Shown piece by piece: positions 54,561 to 64,000 of a DNA stretch of 64,000 nucleotides. Position 1 is the first letter of the stretch. Every line of letters begins with the position of its first letter. The stretch is from NCBI RefSeq assembly GCF_030269925.1, contig NC_085116.1, forward strand, positions 1,116,001-1,180,000. The letters are read 5' to 3'. A model generated the notes under the pieces. That model ran no database searches, was not told the origin of the DNA, and saw only the letters and a program-made list of their open reading frames with translations. The translations under genes and the position numbers were made by a program. The DNA is from Bombyx mori. Lineage: Eukaryota > Arthropoda > Insecta > Lepidoptera > Bombycidae.

Positions 54561-56473
54561 CTTCGCTTGAACAAAGACATCATAGCGCTGGGCAAATATT
54601 GATGTTCATTCAAAATTCGTTACGTCTACTCATTCTAGAAGTTTTGTTTTTCAAAAAGGAAAGGTAATCGTCAATTTTGTAGGCTTAGAATAAAAGTAGT
54701 CTTGTCCTCTATCATATGTAGCTTAGGGCTATCAAGAAAATATGAGATAATATCAAGACCGGTGACCAGTCAGAGAGGTATCGTAAATATAATAAAATAA
54801 TGCAACAATTAACATAATCGAATGATAGATTCATCAATTCAACGTAAAAGATTGCTCAAGATAGAAAGGGATAGAAAATGGTTGATTAGTTTTTCACTCA
54901 GTGAGGCATCCATAATGTGGAACAATGAAAACCAATAATATTCTTGATGGTCTCTCAGTACTGTTCGTCGACCATTGCTGAAAGTGAAATTAAAATTAAT
55001 ACGCACCCCGAACTCTCGAAAACACATTTCCAAGATAACAAGCACTTAAACGTATCATTTACTGTTCGTATTAGTTTGGTAACCTTCACGTGTGGTGTAT
55101 GAGAGTCGGGAGGATCCCACGACAGTGTCGCGACGTCAGCCACTTGGACTTATTAAGCGGCGTTTGTTTGATTACGCACTAGTTAAGTCAGAGTTAGTAT
55201 GGATATGCCCTTATCATTTTATAGGTCATCCCCTTACCCAAGGTGGAATGCTTTAACATGTCTAATCTAACGGTTAATCAGGAGTAAAGTCGACCCAATG
55301 CAAATCGAGCTACCACTATTACTAATAATATTCTCAGGTTATTTCCTAATTTAAACATTCCACTACGTTCCAACATGCCAATACCAAACGGCATTTCAAA
55401 AAAAGATTAACACCAGAAAACTAGACGTCACATCAAAGCTATAGCTATATGTATACCAAACGATAAATAGTATCATAATGAGGACATATATTATAATGTT
55501 GAGTGCAATGACACGTAAAATCTATATCTGTATCTATATCTATAATAGATATTGTAGTATTCACTATACTACAGTAATTTAAACGACATTCTCGTACGTA
55601 AGCAATGAATAACGAACTTCCGATGTCTTATTTGTCACAGCCGAAACACATCTACGATTTATTCGACAAATCAGTTGTGTTTAATAGAAAATAGCTTACG
55701 AAAAACAAAAGTACAGAGTGTACTTGAAGTAGAAGCTTTCACTTTCACCACGAATCCCAAACACGCACTCAACTATTGTTTGAATAGATTCATTGTGCGA
55801 GGTAAAATATGGATGGAGTCGGAGATAAAATTTTCAATTTCATGCCAGAGGCTTAGTAATTTTGATTCGAATCCCTGAACTATTATGGAGACAATTATTC
55901 AATTTCTAGTTTGACAGGAGTATTAAGCACCTTACATAATAAGCAGTATATTTTAGTTTTAAAAAACATTTACATAACACAAATTATTACAAAAAGTTTT
56001 GTATTAACTACTATTGTTATGTACAAGATTCTGGGATGAATGAAGTTTTTAGTTTTAACAACTTGTTAGTGTTAACAGAATATAATATAGAACATAATAT
56101 AACAGAATAGAAATATAATAGAAAATATATAACAGAATAGAAACTTTTTAGTTTTAACAGAATATATATATATATATTGTTAAAAGAGATCCATGTTAAG
56201 TCAACTCTAAGGCATTACTCTCGCGAGATTACTGAGCCGGTGCTTTGACAATTGATTTATGTCCGTCACGTCTCGTCAGGGCGGCGCGGGCGCATCTGTG
56301 CGACTCAACTACTCGCGGCCAAAGATTATAAACAGTAGAAGTTCCTATTGTATAAAATGACATAAGCTTTCTTTGAATTATTATTGTTTTCATACTATAT
56401 ATCGTGTTATTGTTTATTTACTAAAGTAAACATGGTGACCTTTATTTCTATATCATTCTATACCATATCATTT
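54561..56473. other. Unassigned AT-rich DNA with low-complexity stretches
   Basis: TCTATA-type microsatellite at 55520-55555. AT-rich stretch with repeated aacagaata motifs at about 56070-56180. No gene recognised. Confidence 0.5.
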
Positions 56474-57393
56474 AAGTCGTCGTGGTCTAAAGGATAAGAC
56501 ATCCAGTGCATTCGTGTTGAGCGATGCACCGGTGTTCGAATCCCAGGTGGGTACCGACTTTTCTAATGAAATCTTTTCTAATGATATACGTACTCAACAA
56601 ATGTTCACGATTGATTTCCATGGCGAAGGAATAACATCGTGTAATAAAAAAAGACGTGTGGCACATGGGATAGAGACACGCCTTTGGATGCTAGTTCTAA
56701 CTCTCATTCGCCCAGAATCAACGGTTTAGCTAGTTTATTTTTAATGCCACTCCAATCACTGAATGAGTAGTAGGAGTAGTAATAAAATTCTTCGACTAAG
56801 CGATAGAAAACGGCTTGTCCAACGCATTGTAATGTGATATCATTTTCTATTTTACAATTCCGTTTGTCGCCGATAGATAGCGCTTGACGCAAAAGCTGAA
56901 TCGCGCTATCGTTGTGTTACCCATGAAATTATATCACATATTTTGATTGTACATAAATTGGTGTATAGACTTCTTACTTTAAACACTACACAAGCGCAAC
57001 GTGTGAATGTGTTGAACGCGAGCTACATAGTAGGCGTAGTGAGGGGTGGAAGGTTTTTTTCGTTACGGAATTTCATGGTTCCGCTCTCAAGCCGCGCTCA
57101 AGGCCCGCGATAAAATCTATGCAATAGCTTAAAATCAAACACGCAAAATTATAATTTGCGTAATTACTGGTGGTAGGACCGCTTGTGAGTCCGCGCGGAT
57201 AGGTACCACCACCCCGCCTGTTTCTGCCGTGAAGCAGTAATGCGTTTCGGTTTGAAGGGTGGGGCAGCCGTTGTAACTATACTGTGACCTTACAACTTAT
57301 ATCTCAAGATGGGTGGCGCATTTACGTTGTAGATGTCTATGAGCTCCAGTGACCACTTAACACCCGGTGGGCTGTAAGTTCGTCCACCCAAAA
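56474..57393 (+). mobile_element. Bm1-type SINE split by a second element
   Basis: The 5' half is 56474-56650: head aagtcgtcgtggtctaaagg, B-box region gttcgaatcccaggtggg, through cgtgtaataaaaa. The 3' half resumes at about 57131 with aaaatcaaacacgcaaaatt and continues to ctgtaagttcgtccaccca. The intervening 480 bp is a foreign element. A 14-bp imperfect duplication (ttttctaatga) lies in the 5' half near 56561. Confidence 0.88.
56651..57130. mobile_element. Interspersed repeat, second copy, inserted in a Bm1 SINE
   Basis: Begins gacgtgtggcac and ends gcgataaaatctatgcaatagctt, sharing cactacacaagcgcaacgtg and gttgaacgcgagctacat with the copy at 10602-10893. A TAAAA repeat at both junctions may be the target duplication. 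The middle (56680-56970) differs from the other copy, so this one has its own internal insertion or represents a longer form. Confidence 0.7.
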
Positions 57394-57934
57394 ACAAAGA
57401 AACATATATGACCAGTTAAATGAAGCTTGTCAAAATAATAAAAATTTTAAAAAAATAAACACTGGCACTGCGTCACCTCTTATCGCGTGCAGTAATTATT
57501 GTAATCAGTTAAATACGTTTAATAAATACGTATCGTTTTGTGCTTGATAGATTAATGGCCTCGCTGTGTGATTGATTCGTGTAATTGCTAAGGATGTTTC
57601 AATGATAATTCGCTTATCAACGTAATGGAATGTCACTATGACTGATAGTACGTGTCGGTGTTGGTATTTCGTTTCATTATTGATATGAATTCGTGGCCGC
57701 GGCTTCACACGCGCAAAAACTTGTATTATAAATTACGTATGTCGCTAATTTTCTTATCTTTTGATTCGTAGACAAAAGTATACTATTACGTCGTTAGATA
57801 ATGTAACAAAAAATTGTAGATTTATAGACAAAATATAATATTTCTGCTCGGTTAGTCATCAGGATCTAATCGCGACTGCGAGTACCACTAGACGTTTTAT
57901 TAAAATAAATATAAATGTATGTTTTTTATTAAAA
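57394..57934. other. Unassigned AT-rich DNA
   Basis: No gene or repeat recognised. Confidence 0.4.
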
Positions 57935-58310
57935 AATAGGAGCACGATCTCCCATCATCTCAGCCTGTCCACTGTCCATTGCTGAACATAGGCCTCTCCA
58001 AGTGATTTCCAGTGCGGCCGGTCCGTTGTCACTTGCATCCAACGTGACCCAGTAACTGACCCATCGGCCGTCCGATCTTCGCGCTATGTGGCCTGCCCAC
58101 TGCCACTTCAGCGTGCTAATCCTATGGGCTATGTCAGCAACTTTGGTTCTTCTACGGATCTCCTCATTTCTGATTTGGTCTCGTAGAGAAATACCAAGCA
58201 TAGCCCTCTCCATAGCTCGCTGCGCGACACTAAGCTTCCTAAAAAGATCCCTTGTGAAGCACCACGGCTCGGAACCGTAAGTCATCACTGGTAGCACATC
58301 GATAGGTAGT
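57935..58310 (-). pseudogene. LINE ORF2 C-terminal remnant
   Basis: The minus strand encodes LPVMTYGSEPWCFT, VAQRAMERAMLGISLRDQIR, RRRTKVADIAHRIS and LKWQWAGHIARRSDGRW. This is the segment following the reverse-transcriptase core in a widespread insect LINE. The frame departs from the expected C-terminal module after GRW. The element's 3' end is recognisable from the antisense of cagcctgtccactgtccatt followed by gctgaacataggcctctcc. It is 5' truncated and has no catalytic residues. Confidence 0.85.
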
Positions 58311-59087
58311 ACGATCTCCCGTTACTTATATTTTCTTTTCATTCTATCCATTCTCGCATATAGCAGCCTTACATTCCTGTTTGAAGGATACAGAGCCGTT
58401 AAAAACAATATTGAATTCTATAGACGCCAAAAGAAAGAAAAAAAAAAAAATTTAAACGTTACAAAATATTGTTGACATATTAGTATTTATATTATATCAA
58501 TTGCACGATATTCATGATTAATTGTCAAAGTTATGGTAAAGTACGTTCTTTACTTTGTATTTTACCTTGAAAGTGTTTAATAGATTAGATGTACAGTCAC
58601 CCGGCAACATGCGGTTACCGGTGAGAGTATTCTGCTATACTTCTATATAGGCAAGATTGTAGTGCCTCTTTGCGTGTCTTTAGCACGTACCTCTCCACAG
58701 ATTCCCACTGCCCAACGACCGTTCTGTTCGGATACTCTGTGACAACTAAGCTTGAAGCTTTTGAAGCGAAATTATAAATCATTACAAACTGTAAATAGAC
58801 GCGGCGTGTTCGCGGGAGCGTATGCAGCGAAAATACGTGATATTTTATATTCATTATTATTAGTATTGGTAACATCTGTCGTTTACTTTAACTTTGACAT
58901 GATCCTTGTAAATAGATCTTAATTGTTGACGTATTATGATGCTGTATAAAAGTTTGTTAAGAGGCGACTAACTAAAAAGGCTCATTCGAAATAAATGTAA
59001 CTATTTTCTCGAGTTAAACCATTAGTTGATATGTAAATCTAATGTGTTTGATGACCGCACAAATAGATAGATACCGCCCAGAGCATC
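58311..59087. other. Unassigned AT-rich DNA
   Basis: No gene or repeat recognised. The 86-codon minus-strand frame at 58615-58875 has no known domain. Confidence 0.45.
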
Positions 59088-59240
59088 ATTCCGCCGAGTT
59101 TTTTACTGGATCTTCTCTGCTGGTCGTGTTTTCGATCTGCTGGTAGATTGATTCAACTAACTGCCCTCGAGATGTTAGGCCTCCTTCAGGAGCGTTCGGA
59201 CAGTAATTACCAGCAAGCCTTCCCCCTCTGGTTAAGGTCT
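59088..59240 (+). mobile_element. LINE 3' end (family A), decayed
   Basis: ccgccgagttttttactgga, tcgatctgctggtagattga, ctcgagatgttaggcctcct, agcaagccttccccctctgg follow family A order with many substitutions. Confidence 0.65.
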
Positions 59241-60867
59241 CGTGTTCACCCTCCCCAACTGCGAAATAATTGCGACTTTTACGGCGAACAGTGGCCTTCA
59301 ACTTTATAATCAGTACCTGATAGTGAATGGTCCGCTGTCCGAGTGGACATTGACAATAGCAGTGCTACATCCATGTTGCGCTTACCACCGAGGACTACAT
59401 TCAATACTTATTTCATTTATTAACCGAGCGACGCGCAAAAATTTTTCTAGGCGCGCACTGTGGATGGGCTCTGTGGTTTCAGATAGTAGATATAACCTTG
59501 TCTTGAAGGCAGATGGTGGTTAAGAAAGGTGTTTCCGCATATTTTGGCACTATGCTCCTACTTAATCCGCCGCAAAGACATTTTTTATTTCCTTAAGATA
59601 GATGTAATTTTACTTACTTACTACTTAATTTATGCCTAACGGTGAAATGCGTTGTCATATCCATGCAGGTTTCAGTTTATAACAGTCATGTGACCATATT
59701 ATGTACTCATATCTGTAAAAATATTATCAAAAACAATTTAAGCTTCATAAAACATTTCAATCATTGAAACATCAATTTTACATTACGAATTAACAGTTAA
59801 TGATTATGAACAAAGCGAGAATGTAAACAAAACACCTAAAAATACACGTTACAATATAATTAACGGACTGTCACTCGACGGGTTGACAGTTGACAGGTGA
59901 CAGATGACGTGACGAGACGTGACAGTGACGCGACGTTCGCGCGCGTAATGATATTGTGACGCTGACGAGTTCTTGGCGTACAAGGCACGGTGTTTGAGCG
60001 ATTTATGACGATTTTTTTCCGAATTAACTTAATTTTAATTCGTACGCATGTGTTTTGTGTACTTTGTTACTTCCTGATCGAGGGTTTCTAGTAGAGTACA
60101 GTGAAATTAGGTCAAAAGAATGAGATAAGCGGGCCCCGTAGATTCCGGGGCACAAATTCCAGAGGCAGGTACCGTATGTTTCTACTTAACGTATGTGTCG
60201 ACGAACGGATTCCGCGAAGGACATCGTATATTAAAAATTAAATTCGCAACATTTATTAATTTTCACAATTAGTGGTGGTTTAACATATTGTGAACCTATA
60301 CGACTGTGTAGAGTATTCGACAGAAGTACCAAACATCCACCCACATTGTAGAAATTTTGTTGCTGATACTAATCATGAGCGTTTTTGAGTTATTTAGCGA
60401 TAATGTCCCGATAGACACTACGGCTCGGTTGCTTCTGCCCGACAAGAGTCATAAGATTGAAGCAATAGTTCGACTTATGTCCTTCTATCTTTCAAACAGT
60501 GGGTACATCATTTAAAGCATAGGGTACAAATAATTATCTAAATTGCGTCGGGTGGTGGTTTCCTGAAATACCAATTCAACTGACATGGAATTTAATATTT
60601 ATTAGTTTTTCAGCCCACGTAGCATAAGCTTACAGCGATTTATAGTTTTTTTTTGTTTTTTTTTTTCATGACTCGTGATTCATGCTTATCGGCGCGTGTC
60701 AAGGGTACGTACTGCCGACTTGGCTAATTATACCGTTAAGCATTCATGTGTTCTGGTTTGTAGAGAGGAACAGGCGCCATTACCTATATTAGGTATTGGT
60801 AATAGTGCTGTGAGCGAGCGAATACTGCTGGTAAGTACCACCGTCTGTCTTTAAGGCTGTTATACAT
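59241..60867. other. Unassigned DNA containing a TGACAG cluster
   Basis: No gene recognised. The GC-richer stretch about 59860-60000 holds clustered TGACAG hexamers, listed separately. Confidence 0.45.
59868..59925. promoter_or_regulatory. Cluster of five TGACAG hexamers
   Basis: TGACAG at 59884-59889, 59891-59896, 59898-59903 and 59920-59925, with the reverse form CTGTCA at 59868-59873. TGACAG is the core motif bound by the TALE homeodomain proteins Homothorax/Meis/TGIF. Homothorax works with Teashirt in insect proximal appendages and eye, so an enhancer role is an inference worth testing. A degenerate TGAC-rich tandem repeat is the simpler alternative. Confidence 0.4.
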
Positions 60868-61222
60868 TCGCACGTCCTTACGGATTCATCAGATCCAGTT
60901 ACCCTTGCATTAAACGTCTTTAGCCTTAACACTAGGAGCAGGCTTAGGGACCCCGGTAACCGTGGCAAAGAATTCCACGTGCAACCTAACCTACACATCT
61001 GCCCATTGAGTTTCTCGCCGGATCTTTTCAGCGGGTCGTGATTTCGATCCGGCAGTAGATTCATTCACGAAGCAGCTACTCTTGAGTTGTTAGGTGTCCT
61101 TTGAAGGCACACGGGTAGCTGTTAGCAAATCCCACCCTTCCTGGCTGAGCCTTTGCTCGCCCACCTGTCCTGGTGAAACTGGAAAAGCCTCCAGGCCACA
61201 AGTAATCCCTCAATCATAAAAA
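60868..61222 (+). mobile_element. LINE 3' end (family A), long sense copy
   Basis: gcacgtccttacggattcat, actaggagcaggcttaggga, gagtttctcgccggatcttt, tgagttgttaggtgtccttt, cccacctgtcctggtgaaac, ending tccctcaatcataaaaaaaa. Sense orientation with poly(A). Confidence 0.82.
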
Positions 61223-62159
61223 AAATCATTCGCATGGTTCCAACGCTAGGTTCAGCCGAGACCTCATCTCTCGTGATGGGTTGCGGAACTCATAAAATTT
61301 ATGGACACCAGTGGCCACCAGTAACCAAACAGATAAGCTGGTGCATTAGTTTTATTATAAAGCCGAATATGATATTCAAACAAGTGTGTTCTTCTCAACA
61401 GTCTAAAGGATTACTATCTATTCTTCTCTTCTATTTTTTTTCTAATACCCCTACAACCAAACAAGTGGGATAGTTCTGTTCTAAGCAAACCTCCGAATCT
61501 TCAATATCAAAAAGAAAATTCGCTACCACCGGGCCACCAACAAAATGTGAGCGTATTATTTCACAATATCATTAATAATCCAACAACAGTGATACCTGAC
61601 TGACAGTGACGGAACACTTGACAAGATGATCTTTGTCGTAATTGAATAGTGCTCCTGTACAAAAGAATAAGAACGTAACTCCATTTCTAAGTTTATGTTA
61701 TTTCGGGCTTTAGCAGTGTGGTCCTAAGGCGAAATTTGTCTGCTAGATTTCTCAGCTCATTGTGTATTGGGTTTCTAATAAGACATTTCTAACGGTCTGT
61801 GACACTGATGTGCGATGAGTATCGTCAATATATTCGTTAGTAAGGTTTTATGAAATTTAGTGATAGTATTTTTTTCTCGAAGTTGGAATACCCAGAGACA
61901 CCCACTCGAAGACGACTGTTTTACAAAAATCAGCTGATTAAAATAAAAAGTGGTCATCTGGTCCGTAACAAGGATTTTCTGTGCTATGGGACCATTTCCC
62001 ATATTGATATAGAAATCCACACAAGATATGCACCTACTCAATGTGTCGGTATTGAGTGATGCGTATACAAGAGTATTTATTTATTCAATTATACTTCATA
62101 GCACACAAGTCGCGATAAACCAGCTATGTAAAAGGATGATTGAGACGCTGTAAGTACAA
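61223..62159. other. Unassigned AT-rich DNA
   Basis: No gene or repeat recognised. The overlapping frames at 61775-62059 share no known domain. Confidence 0.45.
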
Positions 62160-62422
62160 ATGGCACTGCCCACTGCGTTTCTCGCTGGATCTTCTCAGCG
62201 AGTAGATTCTGCGAAGCACTGCTCTTGCTAGGTCTTCTTCTTCTTCTTATCAGCCCATAGACGTCCACTGCTGGACAAAGGTCTCCCCCAAGCCTCGCCA
62301 AAAAGACAAAAATTTCTTGCTAGGTCTAGTGTTAGCAAATTCTCTCAAGTTGAGCCCGTGAGCTCACCTACCCGTCCGGGCATAGCTGTAATAGGCTACC
62401 AGAGAATAGGCAGGGAAAAAAA
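62160..62422 (+). mobile_element. LINE 3' end (family B) with an 80-bp nested insertion
   Basis: actgcgtttctcgctggatc, agattctgcgaagcactgct, CTTGCTAGGTCT, then after the insertion agtgttagcaaattctctca, gagcccgtgagctcacctac and gcagggaaaaaaaaaac. Confidence 0.85.
62236..62315 (-). mobile_element. 80-bp LINE tail flanked by a 12-bp target duplication
   Basis: Bounded by CTTGCTAGGTCT at 62224-62235 and 62316-62327. The insert reads tcttcttcttatcagcccat, agacgtccactgctggacaa, aggtctcccccaagcctcg. On the minus strand that is a LINE 3' terminus with an (AAG)n tail, the same terminus type as the element at 57935-58310. Confidence 0.88.
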
Positions 62423-62586
62423 AAACAATTGGCAGTCTTATGATTCACAAAAAAATCGATGATGGAGTAAAAGTACTGAATGCGAATCGTAAACTACTCC
62501 ATATAATATTAGTATAAGCAAGACCGAAGCGGTAATTGAAGAATTGTTTCATTGTGCAGACAGGAGAATGAGCCCACTTGGTATAA

Positions 62587-62942
62587 TTTTTTTTTATTGC
62601 TTAGATGGGTGGTTTAGCTCACAGCCCACCTGGTGTTAATGTTTACTGGAGCCCATAGACATCTACAACGGCTGCCCCACCCTTCAAACCGAAACGCATT
62701 ACTGCTTCACGGCAGAAATAGGCAGGGCGGTGGTACCCACCCATGCGGACTCACAAGAGGTCCTACCACCAGTACCTAATTACGCAAATTATAATTTTGC
62801 AGGTTTTATTTTTATTACACGACGTTATTACTTCACCGTCAAAGTCAATCTTGAAAATTTGTTAAGTACGTATTTCATTAGAACAATTGGTACTTGCCTG
62901 CGGGATTCGAACACCAATGCATCGCTAGATACGAATGCAGCT
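62587..62942 (-). mobile_element. Bm1-type SINE with a precise internal deletion
   Basis: Reversed tail tattgcttagatgggtggtt, body, B-box region gggattcgaacaccaatgca. The head stops at gatacgaatgcag. Between catctacaacg and gctgcccc about 65 bp present in other copies are missing; in those copies ACAACG borders the segment on both sides. Confidence 0.9.
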
Positions 62943-63884
62943 TCGAGGGTAAGTCCGTCAAAAAAAAACACCACTACCCAAAAGCTTGAGCAGTTCTAGA
63001 ATACAGCGAGGGTGCTGTTGTCGTATAGAGCTTTCCATAAAACTTTATTTGGAAAAAGACATATCATAAATTTGAGGGATCGTTATGATGGAATTTAAGT
63101 ACCATCATTCACAACTTAATAGTTCGTTGAATGCAACTAAGACCTTTTACTCTTCACGTCATATGGTAATCTTCACGACCAACCGGACTCACCTGCCGGT
63201 ACTATGGTAATAGTATCGGCAATACTTATGGTAATTCAAAGCACCCAAAGCTTATTATTATCAAGAGACAGTTTTTATTGCACATCTTATTTTAATGAAT
63301 CCAGACATGCTCATATGTATATATTTTTAAATATTAAAATTTATAAATATGACTAATGATTTAGTGACTAATGTAAATAATAATAAATTATTACCAGGGC
63401 TTAATATTCTAATTATTTAAAAACTCAATCTTACCTATGTTGAGGTTGAATTAGGGATAACACAACAAATCAAAAGTCCTGATTTATTAGCAAAAGCAGC
63501 GAGTGAATCCATTTTCACGTGATTCAGAACACCTTGAAAATTAAATAAAAACCTCCCGGGAACCAATCCTACGTTAATTTACAGGCGAAAGCTTAATTAA
63601 TTGCGCAATTTTTCAGTTGAGCCCTGCAGCTTTGCGGGCATTTGTCGGCTGTCAGTCCGGCTGCTGCCCGCCGACAACTGTCATCTGTCAGTCGCGAAAC
63701 GTCAGACAAAATTGACACGCGGTTACTAATTTCTGCGGTTCGGAAATTATGATTTTGGTAGTTTTTTTTTGTTTTGTTTTTAAGATTAACCGTTTCTTTG
63801 GTCAAGTGCTTGGTAATTGTTAGTAATGTGTGGTAGTCTACGCTAGACTTCAGGTGTAGAGTCCGGTCGAGGGCAATTTATTTG
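62943..63884. other. Unassigned DNA with hairpin and CTGTCA cluster
   Basis: A hairpin GCCGGTACTAT, GGTA, ATAGTATCGGC (63195-63220) has 10 of 11 pairs. CTGTCA occurs at 63649-63654, 63678-63683 and 63685-63690. No gene recognised. Confidence 0.45.
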
Positions 63885-64000
63885 TGACAAGCAGCTCGCT
63901 CCGGCTCCGCTCGGGTCTTTAACAAAATTTTCAACGATATATGACGTTTTTTATTATTTAAATTAAAGAACACTTATTGCGGCATAACTGTAATAGTTAG
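63885..64000 (+). mobile_element. Unclassified interspersed repeat, copy 2, cut by the window edge
   Basis: ctccggctccgctcgggtct, ttcaacgatatatgacg and gaacacttattgcggcataa match the beginning of the repeat at 13462. The rest lies beyond the window. Confidence 0.7.

Noticed and set aside
1..64000. CRISPR array, prophage, operon or defence system
   Set aside because: The only regular array is a gapless tandem minisatellite without spacers. The content is otherwise eukaryotic (introns, SINEs, LINEs).

Overview
The window is animal genomic DNA from a lepidopteran, almost certainly a silkworm (Bombyx mori or a close relative). The evidence is the dense scatter of Bm1-type tRNA-derived SINEs (about 20 readable copies), lepidopteran LINE 3' ends, a second tRNA-like SINE family, and one spliced host gene with animal-type introns. 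There is no operon structure, no bacterial gene and no CRISPR array. Most open reading frames here are chance frames or translations of repeats.

The one host gene I can support is on the + strand: the insect teashirt/tiptop zinc-finger transcription factor gene (tsh). Its large last coding exon is 31915-34912. Two upstream exons join it in the same phase: a 184-nt acidic exon at 22414-22597, and a short first coding exon at 30599-30624 that supplies an ATG and nine residues. This predicts two N-terminal isoforms from alternative promoters, one within the window (GC-rich region about 29880-30598) and one whose start lies upstream, probably outside it. The short isoform is predicted at 1007 residues. 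It has five zinc-finger-like modules, a PLDLS co-repressor (CtBP) motif, a basic segment and two SUMO-type sites. The 3' UTR follows from 34913 and holds three Pumilio-type UGUANAUA sites.

Layout: 1-565 is a 25-bp minisatellite. 566-22413 is AT-rich upstream DNA full of SINEs, LINE fragments, two Helitron-like elements and a TIR element. 22414-22597 is the first tsh exon seen. 22598-30598 is intron for the long isoform. From about 29.0 to 36.5 kb (promoter, short exon, intron, main exon, 3' UTR) I recognise no transposable element, and between 26.6 and 29.0 kb only very diverged SINE traces. 36.5-64 kb is downstream flank, again repeat-rich, with two clusters of TGACAG hexamers and several nested insertions that record insertion order.

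The best leads are the phase-matched alternative first exons of tsh, four copies of a non-autonomous Helitron with a diagnosable 3' hairpin, insertions with readable target-site duplications (one apparently only a poly(A) tail), a 28/29-matched TIR element, a near-perfect 36-bp palindrome, and the TGACAG clusters. I found no evidence of a wholly new gene system.
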